Assembly (NCBI RefSeq): GCF_047249845.1
Contig: NZ_JBKTWO010000008.1
Span: forward strand, 1 to 64,000
DNA: 64,000 nt
Reading direction: 5' to 3'
Source: Thomasclavelia sp047249845
Lineage (GTDB): Bacteria > Bacillota_I > Bacilli_A > Erysipelotrichales > Coprobacillaceae
A program made the translations under genes and the position numbers. Shown here piece after piece: positions 39,001-47,223 of this stretch. Positions within the stretch are counted from its first letter, which is position 1; the number at the start of each line of letters is the position of its first letter. The notes below the pieces were generated by a model. That model saw nothing but the letters and a program-made list of their open reading frames with translations. It made no database searches and was not told the origin of the DNA.

Positions 39001-39682
39001 TTCCTTGAGCAAATGTATTTCTCAATACACCATACCCTGCTGTTGACCAATAAAATGGATTAGGTGATGATACATGTCCATCTGTCCATTTATTTTCATT
39101 AGCAATATTAATTGTCTTACCTTTATGGGTAAAACGACCATTTTGAGTACCTCCTCCAAAGAAATACTCATCTTTCTTTTGAGTTAAAGTCTGTACTGTT
39201 CTTGAACCAATATTTAATGATTCAGATTCACTCATTACAACGTCTCCACTTGCATTTTTTACCGTCATCTTAGCAGTTGCTTTATCCAATACAATCGTTG
39301 TTCCATCCGTACTAACTTCAAATGAACCATTTGTCTCTTTTATCTTAGCCTCTGGATGTGCATATTTATCTGACTCATCAGATTGTGCCTGAATCGTTGC
39401 TTTATGGCTGCTACTTCTTGGTGTAGCATATTCTTCAAATTTTCCTGTAGGGTCGACATTATAGCGAAAAATACCATTTTCTAAAAATGTAATGCGCCCC
39501 TTTACTGCACCATCATTAAAACTTATTTCAACTACGTTACTATCATTTGTTACACTATCAACTTTTGTTAATTGACCAGTAAAATTTGCAGCTGAAACTC
39601 TCATTGGCTTAAATGACGATACCATAGAAAAAGCTATTGCAAATGACAAAAACAATTTGCCTACTTTTCTTGCTTTAATCAT
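33095..39682 (-). CDS. Giant wall-anchored GH31 glycosidase with CBMs, cohesin, dockerin-like and FIVAR domains
   Basis: 2195 residues from the ATG at 39682, six nt after GGAGG; an upstream in-frame ATG overlaps that site. Approximate domains: signal 1-33; GH31 N-domain 40-250 and barrel 270-650; FN3 930-1010; CBM32 1014-1150; dockerin-like DINMNGIYDVYDY near 1190; cohesin 1227-1340; LamG-like 1360-1540; F5/8-like 1544-1707; CBM32 1714-1860; FIVAR repeats 1860-2130; sorting region NATKTGDDN with membrane helix and RRRKED. Likely nucleophile Asp is in LKTDVAWVG (near 474) and acid/base Asp in GSDVDG (near 552). The KTDVAWVG/WTGDQ style resembles GH31 enzymes that release alpha-GalNAc from mucin-type glycans (subfamily 18-like, inferred). 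The dockerin/cohesin pair may assemble enzymes on the wall. Confidence 0.92.
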   Translation of the reverse strand: MIKARKVGKLFLSFAIAFSMVSSFKPMRVSAANFTGQLTKVDSVTNDSNVVEISFNDGAVKGRITFLENGIFRYNVDPTGKFEEYATPRSSSHKATIQAQSDESDKYAHPEAKIKETNGSFEVSTDGTTIVLDKATAKMTVKNASGDVVMSESESLNIGSRTVQTLTQKKDEYFFGGGTQNGRFTHKGKTINIANENKWTDGHVSSPNPFYWSTAGYGVLRNTFAQGSYNFGNGIKDVKTTHNEAEFDAYYFVSDEENAANTAKTLINGYYDVTGNPLLLPEYAFYLAHLNCYNRDGWQDGTASDKWVLEDGKRYKELGAAEGYRIPEGVAAESLNNEGPTFDADLFKGKIDDSTYKFSARAVVDGHVDNDMPLGWFVPNDGYGCGYGQNGYYQKRAAGEDTERRDAVIDANVSNLSKFTEYTESKGVRSGLWTQAALTPDSSERDSRYQGFQTLRDFSKEVANGGVSALKTDVAWVGQGYSMAMNSVMDGYNILSTNGQRPTLVSLDGWAGFQRYASIWTGDQTGGNWEYIRFHIPTYIGQSLSGNPNIGSDVDGIAGGSDLITTRDLQFKTFTQTMLDMDGWGSKAKKPYISDDPYISINRMYLKLKAQLMPYIYTYAHESVDGLPMIRAMFLEEENDYTYSTATQYQYMFGDNFLVAPIYQNTNADSVGNDIRNGIYLPNTSDTWIDYFTGKQYLGGQVLNNLDAPIWKLPLFVKNGSIIPMYEENNNPMASSEGNEKGLDKTRRIIEFYPHKETSFDLVEDDGISLDITEDGTRDYGGKVTTHMKSVVDGDVATLTIEPSKGNYKGYDSNRHSTFVVNVSQEPEALTAKNGNSDVNLAKADSYADFEERAAKNEAVWFYDEAPNLNKYSKDGEVFKDTAITTTPKLYVSFPKTDVNENAQTLIVKGFVNDSEALHMQDKENSELAVPANFTAPEESKTPTSITVTWDEVEGATSYEVLVDGVVNTVLDARIYNHIDLEYDSEHTYQVRARNKDGYSPWSEEIKTRSLLDPWRNTPTPVDINWTGKIWGSHNPELAFDNILQVGDNGFHSNNGGINEELTVDYGKGYNIEKIEYYPRDDAGQGTVTKMEFKTSLDGVHWSEVRTLQWPLDATVKTIDNVGPARYLSFIPRESYNTFFAASEIKVIATEGRKPFEIGSISTQERDQVTDADYTNMLNYKGLSDKDEPTFTSQIKNYGLDINMNGIYDVYDYTFTMYKLDGGTKKDDVATGRAALVPNVESLKAGDTFTINVTTDDADNVNALGEIINYDPSLLEFVSIEQGEAIKQMENLSVNKTYEDGTAYVNLAFVNRGDKEVYSGSEVVASITMKAKTDIAAITDNVIDLSKISLYGPNAVASGVGLQPSDTALVAVGANSSGSVSAKRAIGPSKGSITTVEFDMVTTLSPNQTNAVVALGSSDSNYTAYSQMPVVIRMYKDGTFGAHNGSTFVQSNLKFNKDEYYHITATIDLEAKKWSATATDEAGKEYVIADNFGFRSTAVAPENIGKIYLVNNESKAAKFWIDNIKLYDGQAGTKINFGLDDFDITMTNEFLPNDDGTNIEKLIQNGKANGYTKLFDGNKEGSGARDFEFLWDVASNHGEDGKLPEYVTLPLTMHFDLKEKAYVDQLMVYNANEGNGYLTSAKAQLVYTDGTKGNEVVISDKQAIYEFNFDCKKTVDRIDVTFLTANKADKTPVTNMLTIAEIEVNGREADTLLNKAVTNAEALYSESNVADRMFDGNLETYWESPYSGNQASLPKDVVITLDDVYELDKLEFISHTIPNGGITKYEIYTSMDKENWEKVTEGTVEADEYRQKVNVNVPAELNGVKARYIKLIALEAVGRIADEDNKYARIAEMNIYGIKAAVNKDALNSVIQMAEALNEEDYTAESWKAMQEVLTLAKELLIKEDVTQAEVDNMVSSLQTAVDSLVEAQLPDTNKIALSIAIDMAGKVTQEQLDKVVPAVASEFKTALANAQTVFNNPRASQEEVDNAFDRLASVMQMLEFYKGDKLALQKMMDQIAGLTASDYTELSWKALQEVLPKVNEVLSNDNAMKAEVDEAYGELVKAFVNLRLKPNKDLLNDLINQANGMNKANYTAASWALLEPELLKANEVFNNSEATQEEINDAVSGLTKAIEGLVTNSNNPPVENNTNVPAETVKPGDSKVNATKTGDDNLLGLFTGLGIISLAGMIMYRRRKED

Positions 39683-39965
39683 AATTGCCTCCATTTTCTT
39701 ACTTCATATGAGTACGATTTTTTAATTCCCATGATTTTAAATACTTAAAGATATAATATAGAATTCTTTAAAATAAGTGATATTTTCTATACCTTTGATT
39801 TAACATATTTAATCATTAAGTTTATATCAATAGTTAATTCTCCCATTCCTATCTTCTATTCACTTACTTTTATAATCTTATTTTTACAATTTATTATTTT
39901 ATACCTTCTCCTTTCTTTCTTTAAAAATCATAAAATAATCTTTCTTTCCCTTTGTCTGTAATTAC

Positions 39966-39996
39966 AAAAAAGCCTTTAATTCATTATTTAAAGGTT
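39966..39996 (-). terminator. Terminator-like hairpin upstream of GH31
   Basis: GCCTTTAA and TTAAAGGT pair across an AT loop. A T run follows on the minus strand. No intact gene ends here, so it may terminate a lost gene or act in the GH31 leader. The rest of 39683-40780 is AT-rich with nothing recognisable. Confidence 0.4.
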
Positions 39997-40780
39997 CATA
40001 TATAAAAACAATTATCTCCCTCCCTTTCCCTATACATCTTCTTATATAATATGAAGCCCTCTCTATCAAAATAGATTTTAAGAACACATATCACCAATTA
40101 ATTCTAAAATATCATATATTTCACATGATTTACTTATTTAAAACACAATTATTAATTTATTACATATATTGTAACCCCTTACATACTTAAAAATCAATAG
40201 CTTGTAATTCTTTTTACTTACACAAATTAATATTTTTTTTGCATATTTTAATTTAAGACTAAAAAAATATTATATTAATTAAGTTAAATATGAATCATAA
40301 AACTTTTTTAAATATTAAAGCACTTCAAATAGAAATTACTATTTGTCTTTAGCATTGATAGAAAAAATATGTAAGTATTAAAATCATTGATACATTTTCA
40401 AAACTATTATAAATAAGATACATCTTATATCCATTAGTAATCCTTATATAATTTTCTATAACTTTGATTATTTTTGATTGTCTACCTATATCTAGCACTG
40501 TTTAGTTTCAATATACATACTACTTTATGCCTATTCATAGATTAAAAACTCTAATTCCTTTTGCATATAAATTCTAATTTTCTCAATATTCTCATATATT
40601 TATTTAATCAGTATTTTTTATTATAGCCTAGTATATTTTTTAATTTTATTTATTTAAATAAAAATTTCCTGATTTATAAAACTAGATTACTATCTTAATA
40701 ATTAATCTTTTAGATACTTAATATTTATTGCAAGACATTTTCTTTAAAAAGAAATATATAAAATCTAAGGTGATAAATAC

Positions 40781-41010
40781 AATGAAGTAGTTAAACAAAA
40801 TATTGGATAAAATTTAGAAAATGATTTAAATTGTCATAAAATATCATAAATTACTTGTCCTTTATTCAAAATATGTCTATTTTCATGACCAATATAACAC
40901 TTAGTGAATATATTCTGTATAGAAAAGTGTTGTTAGTTACAGAAGAATTAAAGAATACGAATATTTATGAGATCATAATAAATGATTATCACTTTTTATA
41001 ATATAATGTG
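40781..41010 (+). pseudogene. Decayed AraC-family regulator fragment
   Basis: Plus-strand frames give NLENDLNCHKIS-stop-ITCPLFK, then MTNITLSEYILYRKVLLVTEELKNTNIYE in another frame (MTNITLSEYILYRK, VLLVTEELKNTN). These match the AraC/XylS HTH pattern DIxxDKIAKIAxCSxxxFxRxFS - MTxISLSEYIRxRRLxLAAxEL-NTxI. Stops and a frameshift are present. No intact gene lies between 39683 and 41472; 41011-41358 holds nothing clear. Confidence 0.6.
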
Positions 41011-41358
41011 ATATTAGGTACCTGATTTAGCCTTACTTATTAATTTTGAATTTCTTAGTTTTAATTGATATTTCAGCAAAGCTAGTAAAAATAGTTTTAA
41101 ATATTCTTTAATAAATATAATGGTAATCCCCATTGTTCTAGTGCACAAATCATACCTGTTTAGTTAAGTTGTATTTTATGCCACTTAAGTGACTTAGTCT
41201 AAATATCGTTCTTAAAATATATATATATAATTACTTTCTTTAAAACATTGAATATTACTTTTATTAATTATCTTTACCATTTTATTCGCTCTTACCTTTT
41301 GATATTTTATTATCGCATACTATTAAACATATCGATATGCAAATAATCAGATAAAGAC

Positions 41359-41396
41359 AAAAAAGGTATCAAAATTCCTTGAATTTTTGATACCTT
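41359..41396 (-). terminator. Terminator of the repeat protein
   Basis: AAGGTATCAAAA at 41363-41374 and TTTTGATACCTT at 41385-41396 form a perfect 12-bp stem. A T run follows on the minus strand, 77 nt after the stop. Confidence 0.85.
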
Positions 41397-41472
41397 ATGT
41401 TAACTTTAAATCAATCAAAGAAGCAAAACACCTTCCTAAAGTTGTTGTTTCTATAGTTGAATAAATCTACTT

Positions 41473-42810
41473 TTACTCTATTTTTTCTAAACTTACTGTC
41501 ATAATATCGCGCTTTATTGGACTAGTTTCCATTGCTGAAATATAAGTACCCTGTTCTCCCAAGGTCAATTTATTTGTAGCAGCTGTAATTGTAAATTCTG
41601 CTATACTCATACGTTCTTTCCCTGACCATTCGGTAGGTAAACTGATATGATTTTTTTGATCATAGATATTACCACACATTGGATAAGCAAACACATCACT
41701 AGGTAACCCATTTAGCACAACTGTTAATCTATAATTCCCAGGACTCAATGAAATTGTATTTAAATCAATGGGATTAGAAGATTCATACGACTGATTTGCT
41801 GGAAGCATGATTTTATCTCCATTAAATATTAGTGGTGAGGGATAGGTTTCCGTTTGAAATGAGAATTCTAACGGAATTTTATTTACATATTTTGTTAAAG
41901 AAACAGTCATTACTAGACGATTATAATATACTGGTTCTGTTACTTGTATATATGTACTATTTTCTCCTAATGTTAGTCGATTTGTAGACTTAGTAACTGT
42001 AAATTCTGCGCTATATGTTCGATCATTTACAGTCCACGTAGTGGGCAATATAATATCATTTTGTGCATCATAAATATTTCCACCATTTTCATATAAGAAC
42101 TTATCACTCTCAAATCCAATCATATCACAACTGATAACATAAGTTCCTGGATTTAATGTATCAGTTATTATATCAATCGGATAATAACTTGAAGATATAT
42201 TACCTGATGTTACATAAATAGAATTTCCTTTTAAAAGTAAGTTATTTCTATAAGTAGTATCATTTGAAAATGCTAAATCTACTTTAAAATCTTTTATTTT
42301 TCTATTTAAAGAAACCATCATCACTTCTCGATTATAATATACTGGTTCCGTTACCTGTATATATGTACTATTTTCTCCTAATGTTAGTCGATTTGTAGAC
42401 TTAGTAACTGTAAATTCTGCGCTATATGTTCGATCATTTACAGTCCACGTAGTGGGCAATATAATATCATTTTGTGCATCATAAATATTTCCACCATTTT
42501 CATATAAGAACTTATCACTCTCAAATCCAATCATATCACAACTGATAACATAAGTTCCTGGATTTAATGTATCAGTTATTATATCAATCGGATAATAACT
42601 TCCAGATATATTACCTGATGTAATATAAACACATTCTCCTTTTAAAAGTAAGTTATTTCTATAAGTAGTATCATTTGAAAATGTTAAATATACAGGAAAA
42701 TCAGAATGATATTTATATCCATCATCAATTGCTTGAACTGTATTTTCCTCATAAACTATAAAACCTAAACACATGGTTAATGATACAAAAAACATTAAAA
42801 TTTTCTTCAT
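41473..42810 (-). CDS. Secreted protein with three beta-sandwich-like repeats
   Basis: 445 residues of unknown family. The signal peptide is MKKILMFFVSLTMCLGFIVY up to about residue 28. Three repeats of about 137 residues follow (about 32-165, 170-302, 305-442). Each has FSNDTTYRNNLLLKG or its counterpart, a Y-x-PIDI strand, LNPGTYVISCDMIGFESDKF, GGNIYDAQNDI, W-x-VNDRTYSAEFTVT, and TNRLTLGENSTYIQV. Repeats 1 and 2 are almost identical in DNA (period 411 bp); repeat 3 is diverged (LSPGNYRLTVVLNGL, AFTITAATNKLTLGEQ-like). There is no anchor. The alternating beta pattern suggests carbohydrate- or protein-binding modules. TATACT near 42882 could be its -10. It is isolated, with its own terminator; a role in surface binding is only a guess. 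Confidence 0.85.
   Translation of the reverse strand: MKKILMFFVSLTMCLGFIVYEENTVQAIDDGYKYHSDFPVYLTFSNDTTYRNNLLLKGECVYITSGNISGSYYPIDIITDTLNPGTYVISCDMIGFESDKFLYENGGNIYDAQNDIILPTTWTVNDRTYSAEFTVTKSTNRLTLGENSTYIQVTEPVYYNREVMMVSLNRKIKDFKVDLAFSNDTTYRNNLLLKGNSIYVTSGNISSSYYPIDIITDTLNPGTYVISCDMIGFESDKFLYENGGNIYDAQNDIILPTTWTVNDRTYSAEFTVTKSTNRLTLGENSTYIQVTEPVYYNRLVMTVSLTKYVNKIPLEFSFQTETYPSPLIFNGDKIMLPANQSYESSNPIDLNTISLSPGNYRLTVVLNGLPSDVFAYPMCGNIYDQKNHISLPTEWSGKERMSIAEFTITAATNKLTLGEQGTYISAMETSPIKRDIMTVSLEKIE
41930..42750. repeat. Two near-identical tandem 411-bp repeats inside the secreted protein gene
   Basis: The block starting ACTGGTTCTGTTACTTGTAT at 41930 recurs as ACTGGTTCCGTTACCTGTAT at 42341, a period of 411 bp (137 codons). 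Long stretches between them, such as the segment around GTCCACGTAGTGGGCAATAT, are identical. This indicates recent duplication or homogenisation. Confidence 0.9.
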
Positions 42811-42835
42811 AATTTCTCCATTTCTGTGTCCATTC

Positions 42836-43888
42836 TATTTGCTAGAACACAACATTTTTTTACTGGTTTCACTAATTTTAGTATAAAGAAGTAAGGATAT
42901 TATATTGCAAAAAACGCAGGAGTAAACAATTAGTTTTATTCTAAATAATCCAAAAAGATGCATTAATATTTCAAGAATAAATCAATAATACTTTAAAATA
43001 AAAAATGTATGATTTTTTATAATAATTGAATGTTAATTTTATCTTACCTTTTTTAGAAGAGTTTTTATTCTTAAGATTATGTAACAACAATAATTTTAAC
43101 TATCATAAAGACATCATGGTAACTAATAGTGCATTATTAATAAGAAAAGGTCTATTGTAATGTAAGTCCAAAGAGCCCCAATACTTTAAATTATCATTGC
43201 TATAACATACTATATAATTCACTGATTACAACTATTATAAAGTATAGTATGAAATCCATAGATAATTACCCAATTAAAATATTCAGTGTTCTTTAAATAA
43301 ATGATTAAATATATCTTATTTTGATTGTGTTGAAACTATTAAAAGAAAAAAATAAAATTTATAATTTCTTTTAACATGATTTAGTTAAAATTCTTTCACT
43401 TTATTTAAAAATATTAAATTAAATCAAAATTGTATTAAAAAAAGACAGCATATAACCTAATAAATTAAAATACTCAAAAAACTTATATTTGTTTATACAC
43501 AAAAATATCAGAATATTTACTACAATTATGATCATACTTCAAACTAGCATAAATAATAAATAATTTTCCTACTAATTAAAATTCACATATAATGAAGACA
43601 CTAAAAAAATCAAAGTAAATTAAAAAATCTTATTATCAAAAAACTGTTTAAATAATGAGCTAAAAATAACACAATTTTTAAAAACTTCAGCTATGAAAGA
43701 ATAACACTTATTTAAATTTACTTACTCCTCCGTTTTCTTCATTTTAACATATTTCTACAATAAGCACAAAATATAACTGTGGATATAAATAGTTCAAAAA
43801 TTATGAATAATAATAACAGTATAGATTAATGGAGTTCTATAGAAAATATAATAATATCTTCTTTACTCTAAAAAATAGAAGTGTATTA
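42836..43888. other. AT-rich gap with no recognisable gene
   Basis: I scanned both strands for coding patterns and found only short open frames with no familiar motif or ribosome site. The left end of the IS66 remnant probably lies in its last 150 bp, but I could not identify the terminal repeat with confidence. Confidence 0.6.
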
Positions 43889-44215
43889 ATGGATAATCAA
43901 ATCAAACAGGCTAAAGAAAATGTTACTGTAGAGAAATTTAGAAAACGGATCATATTTAATCAAAGTGATATGACTGTATCTAAATAGTGTATAGTTAACA
44001 ATGATGGGATATCCACTTTTTTAAGCATAAAAGGCAGATAAGAATGAAATTATCAAGCAGTAACGATTTACTAATCATAAAGCATCATTTATACCAGCAG
44101 TATCTGATTTTACAGCAGGAAAACCTATCTATATTACCAAAGGCAGTATAAAAATAAATGTTAACAGCAGTGATATGAATACTATAGTCGAAAAAATCAA
44201 GGTGTTACTATGTTA
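43889..44215 (+). pseudogene. IS66 tnpA (Orf1) remnant
   Basis: Frames read MDNQIKQAKENVTVEKFRKR and, after stops, a C-terminal part AGKPIYITKGSIKI-like followed by NVNSSDMNTIVEKIKVLLC, which runs into the tnpB start at 44210. This resembles the TnpA end (PVISI.KG.I.I.V....D...L..I...L). Several stops are present. Confidence 0.6.
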
Positions 44216-44554
44216 GATGATGTATCTAAGGTAGAATATATCTATATAGCTACTGGTTATACTGATATGCAAAAAGTTATTAATGGTTTATCTGCCATAG
44301 TCCATCAGAATTTCAAATCAGATTCATTTTCCAATTCTTTGTTTTTATTTTATAGAGGAGAAATTTCAAAAATAAAAGCTTTATACCTGGAGATAATGGT
44401 TTTTTACTGCTATATAAAAGGCTTGAAAATAGAAAATTCGACTAGAACAAAAAGTAGGAGAAATTACTCTTCAACAGTTCAGATGGCTATATCTATAGAA
44501 CAACCAAAACCAGTAAAGAAAAGCAGTGCAGGTTTTAGTTATATAAATCGTTAA
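44210..44554 (+). pseudogene. IS66 tnpB (Orf2), altered
   Basis: 114 codons. MLDDVSKVEYIYIATGYTDM, then QKVINGLSAIVHQNF and FSNSLFLFYRG match IS66 TnpB (TDMRKGIDGLA..; PFSNSLFLFCGRRRDRIKALYWEGDGFVLLYKRLE). The end is frame-shifted or truncated: IKALYLEIMVFYCYIKGLK has lost the GDGF motif phase. It is part of the degenerate element and is unlikely to work. TnpB of IS66 is needed for transposition, but its biochemical role is poorly defined. Confidence 0.75.
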
Positions 44555-44607
44555 AATTGCTTATAAATACCAGTATTTACGATATAATGTATACATAGAT
44601 AGGAAAT

Positions 44608-45451
44608 ATGAAAGATATTTTAAATGAACAACTGATTCAAATAACAAAACAATCTTCAGACCTTGCTACAATGATTAACAAAATGCAAAATAAAATTACA
44701 GATCTACAAAATAATAATGTATTATTAAAAAAAGAAAATGAATATTTAAAAAGAAAGTTATTTGATACAAAGAGTGAAAAATCCTGTACCCTTTAATATT
44801 GACTAGCTTTCTCTTTTTGACGAAGCAGAACAGGTTTGTAATGAAGAGTTGTTAAAAGATATTCATTATAGATGCAATAAAAAGAAACTATTGCTTAAAT
44901 TAAATGAATTATCACAAATAGATATATTAATGGACTGATTAACATAAAAACTGTCCTGTATGTAAATACAGATGAAACAACGGTTCAGATGTTAAAATGA
45001 ACCAGATAAAAAGAATACGTCTAAATCATATATGTGGGTATATGCATCAATCAAAGAATCTGGTCATCCAGTCAGAGCAAAAAATAGGGAAATTATTCAA
45101 AATAGAAAAAGATAATTCCAATGTATCACATGATTAGTTAAAAGAAATCAGACAGGAAAATCATTACCAATAGTAGATGAAGTCTTTGAAAATATATAAA
45201 CCAAAAAATAATATTACCAAAATTTCATTTTGGAAAAGCAATAATGTAACTACAGTTCAATATATCTATAATCTGGTAAAATCAGCCATACTAAATAACC
45301 TTAAACCATATGACTACATTAATTTTGTTTTAAGTTATTTACCTAAAAAAGACGTAAATGATAAAAATATATTAGAAACAGTAATGTCATAGTCAAAGCT
45401 GCCAAAAGAACTGTATAATATTAAAAAATCATAGAAATATGATCTTTTAAT
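44608..45451 (+). pseudogene. IS66 tnpC transposase, fragmented
   Basis: The first 62 codons encode the N-terminal coiled coil (LIQITKQSSDLATMINKMQN then KITDLQNN) and stop. Downstream frames give EPDKKNTSKSYMWVYASIKE (catalytic-region DETTVQVL..EPGR..YMWVY), SLPIVDEVFENI, and LKPYDYINFVLSYLPKKDVN, the conserved C-terminal block of IS66 transposases. At least six stops and frameshifts separate them, and central parts are deleted. Confidence 0.8.
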
Positions 45452-45715
45452 GCTTAGCTAAAAAGTACACTGCTATTATAGATCAAATGATAGCGTACTT
45501 TTGGGTGTATAATATTGACGCTTACAATTAAAAAATTATATATTAAATGATTTTTAATTTCACTGTATTCCATATTTTATCATATTAATATATAAACAGA
45601 AGCTACTAGAAACTCCTCTAAAAAATAACATTTGAGACTATTCTTATCCAACATTTTAAATACATAATTACATATCAAAATACTTTTATTAAAAAATGAT
45701 ATTGGTGATAATTTA

Positions 45716-46213
45716 TCAATTACTAATTATAGTCTTTTTTTCTTTAACCAAATGAATTTTTAAAATAATAAATCTAGCTATTGGCTGTGCAATACATAAT
45801 TCAACAAAAAATGATATAGCAAAATTTCTTGGCCATTTATAAAAGAACTTTGTAATTGGTTCTAAAGTTAATGAGCGTGTCCCTATCCAGGTACCTATAA
45901 CCGTTAAGAAAATAGACATTAATAAAACAGTACATAAAATATTGATAATAATATGTGAATTAAAACTATCCTCTTTTGATACAATTTTAGCAGTCATTTT
46001 CTCAGCTGGAATATAAGTAAGTAGAACTATGATTATAACACTTATCCAAATAAAAGGTAGTATACTTAATACATCAGTCCACACATAAAGATGAAATCCT
46101 GCTTCAAAACATGTGATAATAGGAGCAATGATATTGACTGATATGATTGATATCACTCCCATGAAAAGTACAAACTCTTTTTTGTTACGTGGTAATTTCA
46201 TATAAAATTCCAT
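45716..46213 (-). CDS. DUF2798-family membrane protein
   Basis: 165 residues with four predicted membrane helices in two similar halves: KLPRNKKEFVLFMGVISIIS .. and KWPRNFAISFFVELCIAQPI .. The PRN at each repeat start and the helix pair after it are typical of DUF2798 proteins, whose function is unknown. The ATG at 46213 is used; an ATG at 46201 is also possible and neither has a strong ribosome site. It is alone between the IS66 remnant and the ribosomal genes. Its leader carries a consensus promoter (46300-46329) and a perfect 26-bp palindrome followed by Ts (46240-46265), suggesting attenuation. The 45526-45715 gap shows nothing. Confidence 0.8.
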   Translation of the reverse strand: MEFYMKLPRNKKEFVLFMGVISIISVNIIAPIITCFEAGFHLYVWTDVLSILPFIWISVIIIVLLTYIPAEKMTAKIVSKEDSFNSHIIINILCTVLLMSIFLTVIGTWIGTRSLTLEPITKFFYKWPRNFAISFFVELCIAQPIARFIILKIHLVKEKKTIISN

Positions 46214-46239
46214 AATTTTTACTCATTCTAAACAAAAAT

Positions 46240-46265
46240 AGCGTGAAATCATATGATTTCACGCT
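46240..46265 (-). terminator. Perfect 26-bp palindrome with T tail in the DUF2798 leader
   Basis: AGCGTGAAATCA and its exact complement meet at a TA centre; on the minus strand ATTTTTG follows. It lies between the promoter at 46300 and the start at 46213, so it may be an attenuator, or a protein-binding palindrome. Confidence 0.65.
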
Positions 46266-46299
46266 GAACAGTTATACGCGCAATTTTTTGAGCAAAAAA

Positions 46300-46329
46300 A
46301 TTATATCATTAATCTGGAAAAAAATTCAA
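46300..46329 (-). promoter_or_regulatory. Promoter of the DUF2798 gene
   Basis: Minus strand TTGAAT (46329-46324), 18-nt spacer, TATAAT (46305-46300). Between here and 46760 there is no gene I can recognise; some minus-strand frames look like decayed coding sequence but match no family I know. Confidence 0.6.
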
Positions 46330-46761
46330 GTATAAATTTTATTTTTTATAAACCATAATTTATCTTAATAACAATAATTTTATATTATTCCACTAATTGT
46401 ATTTAACTTGCAATGATTTATTTGTTCAGTTTCTAAAAGGATATTTTTCTATAAGTTTTATTTATCTAGCTCCCTATAATATTAAATATTATAATCAAAC
46501 AAGATAATGTTTATAAAAAATATCCAGAAGAATCTTTTCCGTTTTCATTAACATCTTTATAATTCTAGTACCATCTTCTTGCAAATTATAATAAGACTCC
46601 TAGTTATTATTGAACCATATTATTTCCTTTAAATACTACTCTTTAATTTTTATGAGTATCTCTTTTGCTTGATATACTACTATCCAGTGAAATAACAGCA
46701 ACTAGGAAATTTAGGCATTAAAGTTATTACATTCTATTATACTAACAATTATAATAGACAG

Positions 46762-46790
46762 AAAAAAATCCTTGAATAATCAAGGATTTT
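46762..46790 (-). terminator. Terminator of the rplM-rpsI operon
   Basis: AAAATCCTTGA at 46765-46775 and TCAAGGATTTT at 46780-46790 form a perfect 11-bp stem with a 4-nt loop. Ts follow on the minus strand. Confidence 0.9.
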
Positions 46791-46813
46791 ATAAGCAACA
46801 CATTTTGTAAAAA

Positions 46814-47206
46814 TTAACGTTTTGAGAATTGTGGAGCACGACGAGCTTTTTTAAGACCGTATTTTTTACGTTCTTTAACACGTGCATCACGAGTAAGGAA
46901 TCCAGCAGCTTTTAAAGTTGGTCTGTAATCAGTACCAGCTTGCAATAATGCTCTTGAGATACCATGACGAATAGCTCCAGCTTGTCCAGAGTATCCACCA
47001 CCATAAACATTTACTTTAACATCAAATTGTGATGTTGTATTAGTTAATTCTAATGGTTGGTTAACAATCATTAATAATACATCTGATGGTAAGTATTCTT
47101 TAGCTGATTTATCGTTAATCACGATATTTCCTGTACCTGGTGTCAAAATAACACGAGCCACAGAAGATTTTCTACGTCCAGTTCCTCTATATTGTACATT
47201 TGCCAT
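46814..47206 (-). CDS. rpsI: 30S ribosomal protein S9
   Basis: 130 residues, the normal bacterial S9 length. VQYRGTGRRKSSVARVILTP at the start, GGGYSGQAGAIRHGISRAL in the middle, and the basic tail LKKARRAPQFSKR, whose final KR reaches the P-site tRNA in the 30S subunit. It follows rplM by 17 nt, as in nearly all bacteria, and ends at the terminator at 46762. Nothing unusual is seen. Confidence 0.99.
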   Translation of the reverse strand: MANVQYRGTGRRKSSVARVILTPGTGNIVINDKSAKEYLPSDVLLMIVNQPLELTNTTSQFDVKVNVYGGGYSGQAGAIRHGISRALLQAGTDYRPTLKAAGFLTRDARVKERKKYGLKKARRAPQFSKR

Positions 47207-47223
47207 TTTTCTGTTTTTCCTCC

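Larger units (their letters stand above)
43889..45525 (+). mobile_element. Degenerate IS66-family insertion sequence
   Basis: The three IS66 genes lie in the canonical order tnpA-tnpB-tnpC, all broken. The tnpA remnant begins at 43889 (MDNQIKQAKE, then NDGISTF) and overlaps tnpB. The right end is GACGCTTAC at 45517-45525, which as GTAAGCGTC fits the typical IS66 terminal inverted repeat. A hairpin with GTAC arms (45461-45502) lies near this end. The element is inactive. Confidence 0.85.

Noticed and set aside
45177..45392. 71-codon plus-strand ORF as an independent gene
   Set aside because: Its C-terminal block LKPYDYINFVLSYLPKKD is the end of IS66 TnpC; it is a transposase fragment.
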